A DNA stretch of 32,087 nucleotides from Alphaproteobacteria bacterium. Its GTDB lineage: Bacteria; Pseudomonadota; Alphaproteobacteria; Puniceispirillales; Puniceispirillaceae. The stretch covers positions 1 through 32,087 of the forward strand of contig JABJAN010000025.1 in assembly GCA_018666135.1 (NCBI GenBank), written 5' to 3'. Positions within the stretch are counted from its first letter, which is position 1. Each line of letters begins with the position of its first letter. Both the position numbers and the translations under genes were made by a program. The notes below the pieces were generated by a model that did no database searches, had not been told where the DNA came from, and was given only the letters and a program-made list of their open reading frames with translations. Shown here in pieces: positions 25,176-32,087 of the stretch.

Positions 25176-25637
25176 ATGACCAAAAAATTTCTCATAACAT
25201 TATTCAGCATATTATTTATGCTATCAACAGCCTATGCTGACCGCACTAAAGATAAGACCCAAAACCTGCAAGGATCAGGTGCTGGCGGTCAAATATTAAT
25301 TAACAATGATACTGATCGCTACATTTATGTCACCTGGAGCGGCACTGGCTGCGCTGGTATCAAGCAAGGTCTTTCACTAGTTTGCGAGAACGCAAAGATC
25401 GAAAGTGGAGGAAGCCAGCTATATAAATATAACTGGGGTGTAACAACCACATGGATAAATGTTGCAGATTTTTTGCTCGAGGGCGGCGTTAGCGCATGCT
25501 CGCCATTAGCAGCAAAATCTGTACAAGAAGAACATTGTCTTGCAGACCACCATGTCGTTAAAACCAAGGCACATAAAACAAATACGTGCGATGTTGCTGG
25601 TCATCCCGAATACTATAGTGTAGATTGTTACCGATAA
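25176..25637 (+). CDS. Orphan secreted cysteine-rich protein of unknown function
   Basis: 153 residues. A clear signal peptide (MTKKFLITLFSILFMLSTAYA) precedes a mature domain of about 130 residues with six cysteines (GTGCAG, SLVCEN, SACSP, EEHCLA, NTCDV, VDCYR), enough for three disulfides in the periplasm or outside the cell. GGQILINNDTDRYIYVTWSG looks like a beta-rich start. I recognise no family. The 3' part is rich in His and Lys (ADHHVVKTKAHKT). It stands alone, 172 bases before phoR, with weak AGGTAA before its ATG. GTTTTAA/TTAAAAC form an inverted repeat about 100 bases upstream (25051-25075). No Pho box was seen here, so phosphate control is not supported. Confidence 0.65.
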   Translation: MTKKFLITLFSILFMLSTAYADRTKDKTQNLQGSGAGGQILINNDTDRYIYVTWSGTGCAGIKQGLSLVCENAKIESGGSQLYKYNWGVTTTWINVADFLLEGGVSACSPLAAKSVQEEHCLADHHVVKTKAHKTNTCDVAGHPEYYSVDCYR

Positions 25638-25809
25638 TATTTTTAGGCAAATATCACAAAGTTATTCGTATAGTGCTAGCTACCCCTTATTCTATGAAGC
25701 GCACATAATTTGTTTATTTTTGTACCTGCGAGTACCTTACTATCCAAGCGGCAACAGGGTTCAAAAAAAATGGCTGCTTAAATTTATATAAATATTCAGA
25801 TAATAGACT

Positions 25810-26979
25810 ATGCAAACTAGTCTATTATCCGTTAAATTTTTTAAAAACAAGCTATTGAATGTTGCTGTTATGAGCAAAATTATTGACGAAGAAATAGACC
25901 ACAGCAAGATAGTTACTCATGCAGATATGTTTTCCCTTTTTGGAAAAATGATGGATGATGCCTTGCTACAAATTGATCATCAATCAATTATAGTAAATGT
26001 AAACCATGCTGCGGTTCGCTTGCTTGGTGAGCATTTAATTGGCGCATCTCTAACCCAAAGGTTAAATTATTCAGACCTAATAAAAGATATTCAGCAATGT
26101 TTTATCTCAAACCAGACCACTGAATTTGCAGTAACACCCTCGAATAATGAATATCATCACATCCAAGGCAAAGTAACGCCTTTTGGGAACAAAACTGTCT
26201 TAGTGTTATTGATGGATATGACTCAACAACATAATTTGGATAAAATGCGACGTGATTTTATTGCAAATGTCAGCCACGAATTACGCTCACCTCTTACAAG
26301 TTTAATGGGCTTTGTTGAAACATTGCAAAACACACCAGATATTGAAAAACATATGCTCATGCGTTTTTTACATATCATGGAAGAAGAGGCTAAGCGTATG
26401 TCACGGCTTATCGATGACCTAATGTCTCTCTCTAAGGTTGAAATTGAAGAGCATATTATTCCAACTGGCAGAGTATTTATTAAGTCTGTTATCGCCTCTG
26501 CAATAGATTCTATGAATAATAGAGCCTTGAAATCAGGTCATATAATAAAATTTACTGATATGCGTGTGTATAATACAGAAGAACCTATCATCAGAGGTGG
26601 TGTTGATGAGATGATTGAAGTATTTCATAATCTTATAGATAACGCTTTGAAATATAGCTATCCCGAATCACTTATAACCATCGAAATGACTGATACTATT
26701 TCTGGGCAAATAATAATCGATGTCAGCAATCAAGGAGAGGGTATTCAAGAAAAACATATCCCCAGACTAACAGAACGTTTTTACAGAGTTGATAAAGGGC
26801 GTTCTCGACAAATGGGTGGAACTGGTCTTGGATTAGCTATTGTTAAACATATAATTAACAAACATAGAGGTCAGCTTATTATCAATAGCCAATTAAAACA
26901 GCAGACCGTGTTTCGTATTATCGTGCCCTATTTGCATACACTAATGTCCAGCTTAAATAGTGCTAATCATACTACTTAA
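25810..26979 (+). CDS. phoR: PhoR-type phosphate sensor histidine kinase without an evident membrane segment
   Basis: 389 residues. A PAS-like segment (about 40-140: MDDALLQIDHQSIIVNVNHAAVRLLG) leads into the HisKA domain with phospho-accepting H156 in FIANVSHELRSPLTSL. HATPase motifs follow: N-box HNLIDNALKYS, F-box LTERFYRVDKGRS and G2 GGTGLGLAIVKHI. It would phosphorylate PhoB at low phosphate. Unlike E. coli PhoR, no N-terminal transmembrane helix is visible. An in-frame TAG directly precedes the ATG (25804-25806), so the frame cannot extend. An alternative start is ATG 25870. The adjacent phoB and pst genes make the PhoR assignment secure by context; signal input is likely through PstB/PhoU. 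Confidence 0.85.
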   Translation: MQTSLLSVKFFKNKLLNVAVMSKIIDEEIDHSKIVTHADMFSLFGKMMDDALLQIDHQSIIVNVNHAAVRLLGEHLIGASLTQRLNYSDLIKDIQQCFISNQTTEFAVTPSNNEYHHIQGKVTPFGNKTVLVLLMDMTQQHNLDKMRRDFIANVSHELRSPLTSLMGFVETLQNTPDIEKHMLMRFLHIMEEEAKRMSRLIDDLMSLSKVEIEEHIIPTGRVFIKSVIASAIDSMNNRALKSGHIIKFTDMRVYNTEEPIIRGGVDEMIEVFHNLIDNALKYSYPESLITIEMTDTISGQIIIDVSNQGEGIQEKHIPRLTERFYRVDKGRSRQMGGTGLGLAIVKHIINKHRGQLIINSQLKQQTVFRIIVPYLHTLMSSLNSANHTT

Positions 26980-26989
26980 TTTCATTACT

Positions 26990-27029
26990 ATGTCATATCA
27001 TAGTCATATTTCAGTCATATAAATGTAAA
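26990..27029 (+). promoter_or_regulatory. Pho box: four 7-bp direct repeats at 11-bp period before phoB
   Basis: ATGTCAT, TAGTCAT, CAGTCAT and ATGTAAA at 26990, 27001, 27012 and 27023 are each separated by 4 A/T bases. This is the 7+4 layout of PhoB sites (E. coli CTGTCAT units). A TATAAG -10 candidate is at 27031-27036, correctly placed after the second and third repeats. The site lies in the phoR-phoB spacer, so phoB has its own, probably autoactivated, promoter. Confidence 0.82.
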
Positions 27030-27075
27030 ATATAAGATATTTAAGTTCATCGGAAAAAGGATTTAAAAGAGTAAA

Positions 27076-27786
27076 ATGACTTCTATAAATGTCCTGATTG
27101 CAGATGATGAACCTAACCAGTTAGAGCTTGTTCGCTTTAATCTTGAGCAGGCAGATTTTTCTGTCATAACCGCGGAAGATGGGGAACAAGCCGTAATTTT
27201 GGCTCAAGAATTAACACCAGATATTATCTTATTAGACTGGATGATGCCAAATATGTCAGGAATAGACGTTTGCCGGAAATTACGGTCAAAATCATCAACA
27301 CGTGAAATTCCAATTATCATGTTAAGCGCAAGAGGAGAAGAAGGAGACCGTATATTAGGTCTTGACGTTGGGGCAGATGATTATATCTCTAAACCTTTTT
27401 CTCCTGTAGAACTTATAGCACGGATTAAGGCTGTTCTTCGACGAACACGACCCTCACTTGCAAATGCCGTAATTGAATATGGGAATTTGCGACTATATCC
27501 AGCTCAAAAGTTGGTAGAGAGAGATGGCAGGCAAATACATTTAGGGCCTAAAGAATTTCAAATCTTATCCCTACTGATTGAGCGTCCAGGACAAGTTTTT
27601 AGTAGGGCGCAACTACTGGATAATGTCTGGGGGCACGGTGTTTATATAGAAGATAGAACAGTGGATGTGCATATCGGCAGACTAAGGAAAGCATTACAAG
27701 AATCGCTGGATGGAAAAAATTTGCCTGACCTAATCAGAACAGTTCGAAATAGCGGATATGCCTTGCACTTACCTAGTGTAAGATAG
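27076..27786 (+). CDS. phoB: Phosphate regulon response regulator PhoB
   Basis: 236 residues of OmpR/PhoB type. The receiver domain has the acidic pocket D10/D11, phospho-accepting D54 (LLDWMMP), S84 and K106 (YISKPFSP). The C-terminal winged helix contains LGPKEFQILSLLIERPG, VFSRAQLLDNVWG and EDRTVDVHIGRLRKAL, all typical of PhoB. When phosphorylated it binds Pho boxes, and the two seen in this window precede phoB and pstS. The start has a moderate purine-rich AAAAGAG region ahead. It is followed by 100 bases and then pstS. Confidence 0.93.
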   Translation: MTSINVLIADDEPNQLELVRFNLEQADFSVITAEDGEQAVILAQELTPDIILLDWMMPNMSGIDVCRKLRSKSSTREIPIIMLSARGEEGDRILGLDVGADDYISKPFSPVELIARIKAVLRRTRPSLANAVIEYGNLRLYPAQKLVERDGRQIHLGPKEFQILSLLIERPGQVFSRAQLLDNVWGHGVYIEDRTVDVHIGRLRKALQESLDGKNLPDLIRTVRNSGYALHLPSVR

Positions 27787-27808
27787 TCATTATAATATTA
27801 ATTATTTT

Positions 27809-27826
27809 TTGTCACAAAACTGTAAA
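27809..27826 (+). promoter_or_regulatory. Pho box upstream of pstS
   Basis: TTGTCAC-AAAA-CTGTAAA (27809-27826) is a two-unit PhoB site with the usual 4-base A-rich spacer, close to the E. coli consensus. A TACAAC at 27837-27842 could be the -10. It lies 60 bases before the pstS start codon and indicates phosphate-starvation activation of the pst operon. Confidence 0.82.
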
Positions 27827-27886
27827 ATATCGCGCTTACAACGCAGATATATTATTTTTCAACCACACACAGAGAGAGACAGAGAA

Positions 27887-28924
27887 ATGGGTTTATTCAA
27901 AATAATTTTTTCCATAACTTTATTAATTTCATCTATAACTGCTGCACATGCGCGTGACCAGTTAAGCATTGCAGGGTCTTCAACCGTGTTGCCATTTGCA
28001 ACAATTATTGCTGAAGAAATGGGTAAAAATCCGCAATTTAATACACCGATTGTCGAGTCTGGTGGCTCATCTGTAGGTAAAAAAGGCGTTTGTGAAGGAA
28101 TTGGCACTCAATTCATTGATATTGGTAATGCGTCTTCGCGAATGAAGACTTCTGAGTTAGAGTTTTGCGGTCAAAATGGTGTTGATATAACTGAAATAAA
28201 AGTGGGTTATGATGGCATTGCAATGGCAAACTCCTTGAAGGGTGAGACCCTTGTAATTTCCAAATCAGATTTAGGAAAAGCTTTAACTGCTGAAATTCCT
28301 CAAGAAGATGGTTCTTGGATTCCCAATCCATACAAAAAGTGGAGCGAAATTAACGCGAAATATCCTGATATTGAAATCCGCGTATATGGCCCACCAACAA
28401 CTTCTGGCACACGTGCATCATTTGCTGAAATGGTGAATCAGAAAGCATATTGTGGCAAAGATGCAATAGCAAAAAAGGCATCTGCAGCAAGAGACGATTC
28501 AAGTGGCAAGAAATGTCGTGCGATGAGAACTGACGGCGCTTATGTAGAAGCAGGAGAGCAAGATAATTTGATTGTTCAAAAGCTTCAAGAAGATCCAATG
28601 TCATATGGCATTTTTGGCTTCTCCTATCTTGACCAGAATACAGATACATTACAAAGTGCTATTGTAGATGGAACACCAGCCACATTTGAATTAATTGCAA
28701 GTGGTGACTATGCCATCTCACGCGCATTATGGTTTTATGTGAAGCATGCGCATATTGGTGTTGTACCTGGTATGGATGAATATATGAAAACTTGGGTAAA
28801 ACATTGGGGTGAAGATGGTATCTTAACAGATGCAGGTATGGTCCCTATGCCAGAAGCAGAACGTGCAGCCTACGAAAAAGCAATGGCTGAACTTCCAAAA
28901 CTAACAGCTGATATGCTTAAATAA
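27887..28924 (+). CDS. pstS: Phosphate ABC transporter, periplasmic binding protein
   Basis: 345 residues starting at ATG 27887 after a purine-rich GAGAGAGACAGAG; an upstream in-frame start at 27809 would lie inside the Pho box and is rejected. A signal peptide (hydrophobic to about AHA-22) precedes SIAGSSTVLPFATIIAEEM, the PstS phosphate-loop motif. VESGGSSVGKKGVCEGIG, IDIGNASSRM and GPPTTSGTRASFAEM provide the remaining phosphate contacts. LIVQKLQEDPMSYGIFGFSY is typical of alphaproteobacterial PstS. It binds phosphate in the periplasm with high affinity for PstCAB. A stable hairpin after the gene separates it from pstC. Confidence 0.92.
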   Translation: MGLFKIIFSITLLISSITAAHARDQLSIAGSSTVLPFATIIAEEMGKNPQFNTPIVESGGSSVGKKGVCEGIGTQFIDIGNASSRMKTSELEFCGQNGVDITEIKVGYDGIAMANSLKGETLVISKSDLGKALTAEIPQEDGSWIPNPYKKWSEINAKYPDIEIRVYGPPTTSGTRASFAEMVNQKAYCGKDAIAKKASAARDDSSGKKCRAMRTDGAYVEAGEQDNLIVQKLQEDPMSYGIFGFSYLDQNTDTLQSAIVDGTPATFELIASGDYAISRALWFYVKHAHIGVVPGMDEYMKTWVKHWGEDGILTDAGMVPMPEAERAAYEKAMAELPKLTADMLK

Positions 28925-28940
28925 CACGTGACATTATGAT

Positions 28941-28969
28941 TGGCGTCAAATAGTTTTAGTTTGACGCCA
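28941..28969 (+). terminator. Hairpin between pstS and pstC (attenuator-like)
   Basis: TGGCGTCAAA (28941-28950) pairs perfectly with TTTGACGCCA (28960-28969) around a 9-base loop and is followed by a pyrimidine-rich TTTCTCTATTC. It could terminate part of the transcripts or stabilise pstS mRNA, keeping the binding protein more abundant than the permeases encoded after it. Confidence 0.75.
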
Positions 28970-28995
28970 TTTCTCTATTCAAAGAGTATAAATTT

Positions 28996-30381
28996 ATGTT
29001 TTTATTGATAACAGCAGCTACATTACTATTTGGTGTTATTTTTTACTTTCTTGGCGTAAACAAAATCAAACGAATATGTAGCCAAGATGATATTCGTCCT
29101 AACTCACTATTTGGGTATCACGGCGCTTATCCAGCGATATTAGCAGTAGCACCTGCCTTAGTTCTCTTAAGTATTTGGCTTGTATGTGATGATTTGATTT
29201 TCAACTCGATGCTTGAAGCCCGTTTCCCTGATGATTTGGAAGTAAAAGGGCGACAAACAATCCTTATTTTATTGGCCCAAATTCGAAATATCAGCGATGG
29301 AATTATTGTAGGACAGCCAGACGAATGGATCCTTATTTTATCTCAGCAACTATCCGCCTGGCGCGCTAATTCAGAAGTTGCGAATGCCATCGGGGCTGTT
29401 GGATTATCTGTTTTCTGCGGGTTTATAGGTATTTCACGTATTAACCTTAATTTCAGAGCACGCAAAGCAGTTGAAACTCTTTTCCTAACTGGACTAATTA
29501 TCTGTTCACTTATCGCCATTATTACTACGATAGGTATCGTTTTTTCTGTTATTTTTGAATCAATTCGATTTTTCAAACTTATTTCGCCGCTGGAATTTTT
29601 AACTGGCACTGTCTGGAACCCCGAATTTGAAGGGGCAGAACGGGCTGGATCTGGTCAACAAGGAATGTCTGCATATGGCTCAATCCCCTTATTTGCTGGT
29701 ACATTCTTAATATCTATTATTGCCCTTAGCGTGTCTGTTCCTGTCGGGCTTTTCTCTGCAATATATTTGTCTGAATATGCAAGCAAAAAGGCACGCGCTA
29801 CAATCAAGCCATTGCTTGAAATTTTAGCAGGTGTGCCAACCGTTGTTTATGGTTTTTTTGCGGCTTTGACCGTTGCCCCATTTTTCAGAGAAACAGGTGG
29901 TCTTTTAGGCCTTAACGTCGCCTCTGAATCTGCTCTAGCAGCTGGGTTTGTTATGGGAATAATGATTATTCCATTTATTTCTTCTTTGTCTGATGATGTG
30001 ATAAGCGCTGTTCCACAATCTTTGCGAGATGCTGCACTTGGTCTTGGTTCTACTAAAAGTGAGGCAATTAAAAAAGTTGTATTGCCAGCGGCATTACCAG
30101 GAATTGTAGCCAGCATAATTTTAGCTGTTTCACGCGCAGTAGGTGAAACCATGATTGTGGTTATGGCAGCTGGCCTGGCAGCTAATTTATCCGTTAACCC
30201 GCTTGACGCGGTAACAACAGTCACAGCTCAAATTGTAACTATCTTAGTTGGCGACCAAGAGTTTGAGTCAGCAAAAACACTATCAGCATTTGCGCTCGCA
30301 TTGACGCTTATTTGTATCACACTTGTTCTTAACTTCTTCGCTTTGAAAATAGTCAAGAAATACCGCGAACAATATGAATAG
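28996..30381 (+). CDS. pstC: Phosphate ABC transporter permease PstC
   Basis: 461 residues. An N-terminal extension of about 160 residues with its own membrane segments (PstC_N-like) precedes the permease core. The core has GSIPLFAGTFLISIIALSV and the cytoplasmic motif SLRDAALGLGSTKSEAIKKV, which contacts PstB. LEILAGVPTVVYGFFAAL and AVSRAVGETMIVVMAAG are PstC signatures. The long N-terminus is usual in alphaproteobacteria and longer than in E. coli (about 319). The gene follows a hairpin, and pstA begins at or just after its end. Confidence 0.9.
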   Translation: MFLLITAATLLFGVIFYFLGVNKIKRICSQDDIRPNSLFGYHGAYPAILAVAPALVLLSIWLVCDDLIFNSMLEARFPDDLEVKGRQTILILLAQIRNISDGIIVGQPDEWILILSQQLSAWRANSEVANAIGAVGLSVFCGFIGISRINLNFRARKAVETLFLTGLIICSLIAIITTIGIVFSVIFESIRFFKLISPLEFLTGTVWNPEFEGAERAGSGQQGMSAYGSIPLFAGTFLISIIALSVSVPVGLFSAIYLSEYASKKARATIKPLLEILAGVPTVVYGFFAALTVAPFFRETGGLLGLNVASESALAAGFVMGIMIIPFISSLSDDVISAVPQSLRDAALGLGSTKSEAIKKVVLPAALPGIVASIILAVSRAVGETMIVVMAAGLAANLSVNPLDAVTTVTAQIVTILVGDQEFESAKTLSAFALALTLICITLVLNFFALKIVKKYREQYE

Positions 30382-30394
30382 TAGGATTGAAGAA

Positions 30395-31675
30395 ATGCCA
30401 ACCACAAACACAGATCAGCTGGTGAATGCCAGCCTGAAATTGAGACGAAAAAAAGAGCGCAGGTTCAAGATGCTCGGAATATTAGCAATAGCGTTAGCTC
30501 TGTGCTTTCTGGTTACATTAATGGTTTCTATATTATCTAAGGGTATTCCTGGTTTCTTTCAATATTATATAACCCTTAGCGTTGATTTGGATAGGGAGCG
30601 TCTTGACCCTATCGGCGATTTATCTGACCAATCCTTATTTGATGGGCAAGCAAATAAAATAGTTCAAGAAGCAATTTTCTTAAAAACTGGGGCGACATCA
30701 AGAAATGAGAAGAAAGCAGTACGCAAACTTCTCTCAAATGGCTCTGATACAAGATTAATCTCATTTGTGAAATCAAATCCCAAACTTTTAGACAGTACAC
30801 AGAAGCTAAAATTTGCACTCGATGATGACGCTGATTCCTATTTTAGAGGTTTTGTAAAAAAACAGACCCCCGAAAAACAAAGAAGATTATCAGATCTCCA
30901 AATAGAATATCTAGATACAATGAATAAGTCTGGGCTGATAAGTTATCAAATTTCTGATTATTTGTTCTTTGGCAGTGCATCTCGTAACGCTGAAATGGCA
31001 GGTATTAAGGGCGCTGCAATAGGATCGTTGTTAACGTTAACAGTGTGTTTTTTGATATCCTTTCCTATTGGCGTTGCCACCGCTGTATATTTAGAAGAAT
31101 TTGCCCCAAAAAATAAATTTACAGAACTGATTGAGATTAACATTAACAACCTTGCAGCAGTGCCTTCTGTCGTGTTTGGTATTCTTGGCTTAGCTATGTT
31201 TATTAATTTATTTGGATTGCCGCGTTCTATTCCATTAGTGGGCGGTATGGTTCTAGCTTTGATGACATTGCCTACAATTATTATCTCTAGCAGAGCAGCA
31301 ATTAAAGCAGTGCCGCCTAGCATACGAATTGGTGCGTTGGGAGTTGGCGCATCCAAAGTACAAGCTACTATGCATCACGTGGTTCCACTTGCTATTCCCG
31401 GCATGCTAACTGGTACCATTATCGGAATGGCACAGGCTCTTGGTGAGACTGCCCCCCTACTTATGATTGGAATGGTAGCTTTTATAGTTGATGTTCCAGG
31501 CTCAGTAATGGATCCAGGAACTGTCCTGCCTGTACAAATTTTTATGTGGGCAGATTTTGCTGAACGAATGTTTATTCAAAAAACAAGCTCAGCTATTATT
31601 ATTTTATTACTATTTTTAATACTTATGAATGGGGGAGCGATTTGGTTACGCAAAAAGCTAGAACGCCGTTGGTAA
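30395..31675 (+). CDS. pstA: Phosphate ABC transporter permease PstA
   Basis: 426 residues from ATG 30395, preceded by AGGA at 8 bases; an ATG at 30374, overlapping pstC by 8 bases, would add 7 residues. A first membrane helix (LGILAIALALCFLVTLMV) is followed by a soluble loop of roughly 140 residues, as in DUF3333-containing PstA proteins. The permease core follows: IKGAAIGSLLTLTVCFLISF, NNLAAVPSVVFGILGLA, the PstB-contact motif SIRIGALGVGASKVQATMHHV and AQALGETAPLLMIGM. It pairs with PstC in the inner membrane. pstB follows after 15 bases. Confidence 0.9.
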   Translation: MPTTNTDQLVNASLKLRRKKERRFKMLGILAIALALCFLVTLMVSILSKGIPGFFQYYITLSVDLDRERLDPIGDLSDQSLFDGQANKIVQEAIFLKTGATSRNEKKAVRKLLSNGSDTRLISFVKSNPKLLDSTQKLKFALDDDADSYFRGFVKKQTPEKQRRLSDLQIEYLDTMNKSGLISYQISDYLFFGSASRNAEMAGIKGAAIGSLLTLTVCFLISFPIGVATAVYLEEFAPKNKFTELIEININNLAAVPSVVFGILGLAMFINLFGLPRSIPLVGGMVLALMTLPTIIISSRAAIKAVPPSIRIGALGVGASKVQATMHHVVPLAIPGMLTGTIIGMAQALGETAPLLMIGMVAFIVDVPGSVMDPGTVLPVQIFMWADFAERMFIQKTSSAIIILLLFLILMNGGAIWLRKKLERRW

Positions 31676-31690
31676 AAACTGGAGAATTAG

Positions 31691-32087
31691 ATGGCTGACC
31701 TTGATAAAACGATAGTAAAATGTTCTAATGTCTCCGTATTTTACGGGGAAAACAAAGCTATTAATGACATCAGCATAGAAATTGAACGGCAGTCGATAAC
31801 TTCTTTTATTGGACCATCGGGATGTGGCAAATCTACTTTCCTGCGTACTATTAACCGAATGAATGATACAATTGAAGGGTGTCATATTGAAGGTCAAGTG
31901 ATGGTTGATGGGCAGGATATTTATGCCCCCTCAATAGATGTTGTGCCCTTAAGAGCCAAAGTTGGCATGGTTTTTCAAAAACCAAATCCTTTCCCTAAAA
32001 CAATTTATGAGAATGTTGCCTATGGACCTCGTATCCACGGTCTGGCTAAGAATAAGTCACATTTGGACGAAATTGTTGAAAAAGCAC
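31691..32087 (+). CDS. pstB: Phosphate ABC transporter ATP-binding protein PstB, N-terminal part (cut by window edge)
   Basis: The ATG at 31691 follows GGAGA, and 132 codons are open to the right edge. Walker [13 protein letters not shown], the PstB-specific LRTINRMND and Q-loop [19 protein letters not shown] are present. The signature and Walker B lie beyond the window. It energises phosphate uptake through PstCA and, with PhoU, signals phosphate status to PhoR. The reading frame is certain from motif content and gene order. Confidence 0.93.
   Translation, partial: MADLDKTIVKCSNVSVFYGENKAINDISIEIERQSITSFIGPSGCGKSTFLRTINRMNDTIEGCHIEGQVMVDGQDIYAPSIDVVPLRAKVGMVFQKPNPFPKTIYENVAYGPRIHGLAKNKSHLDEIVEKA

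Noticed and set aside
25638-25809. Possible lost N-terminal membrane domain of PhoR by frameshift
   Set aside because: I looked for hydrophobic codon runs in the other frames of this spacer and saw none, so a recent frameshift is not supported.
27809-27886. N-terminal extension of PstS from an upstream alternative start
   Set aside because: The start would fall in the Pho box and put 26 polar residues before the signal peptide.
29847-30224. Antisense open frame of 125 codons inside pstC
   Set aside because: It lies opposite a motif-complete pstC, has low-complexity Ala/Thr/Ile content, and has no ribosome-binding site or family motif. The same holds for 30958-31356 opposite pstA and 11410-11748 opposite the mannitol dehydrogenase gene.

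Overview
The window is clearly AT-rich, densely coded bacterial DNA. Several features suggest a free-living, probably marine alphaproteobacterium: SmoEFGK-type polyol transport with SmoS and MtlK dehydrogenases, a PhoR-PhoB-PstSCAB island whose PstC and PstA carry long N-terminal extensions, HcnABC/opine-oxidase-type dehydrogenase genes, and glucosylglycerate solute genes. A SAR116-like lineage would fit, but that placement is inference. I saw no rRNA, tRNA, CRISPR array, transposase or phage gene.

Layout. (1) 1-1443: the 3' end of a sensor histidine kinase, overlapped by a periplasmic binding protein gene. (2) 1651-4023: a class III omega-transaminase and a short FAH/MhpD-type hydratase. (3) 4114-12472: a polyol catabolic locus. 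A P-loop sugar/nucleoside-type kinase is divergent from a LacI-family regulator, followed by binding protein, two permeases, ATPase, SDR polyol dehydrogenase and mannitol 2-dehydrogenase. Two near-identical 14-bp palindromes (TTTACRCGCGTAAA) lie upstream of the regulator and of the transport operon and are probably its operators. Polyols would enter by the ABC transporter and be oxidised to a ketose such as fructose, which the kinase could phosphorylate. (4) 12527-17640, minus strand: a gamma-butyrobetaine-hydroxylase-like dioxygenase, then an operon for a three-part FAD/[2Fe-2S] amino-acid or opine-type dehydrogenase plus a Gate-domain membrane protein. (5) 18058-19998: a small methyltransferase and a polysaccharide-deacetylase-like protein, flanked by AT-rich gaps. 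(6) 20171-23989: an overlapping three-gene cassette of HAD phosphatase, glucosyl-3-phosphoglycerate synthase and GH13 sugar phosphorylase, which could both make and break down glucosylglycerate. (7) 24024-25637: a DMT exporter and an orphan secreted six-cysteine protein. (8) 25810-32087: phoR, phoB, pstS, pstC, pstA and the start of pstB, with Pho-box direct repeats before phoB and before pstS.

Most of this is recognisable metabolism. I do not see a clearly unprecedented system. The points most worth a second look are the synthesis-plus-phosphorolysis glucosylglycerate cassette, the operator pair with the adjacent kinase, the PhoR with no membrane segment next to a four-repeat Pho box, the dehydrogenase plus Gate-protein operon, the dioxygenase lacking its usual zinc cysteines, and the orphan cysteine-rich secreted protein.
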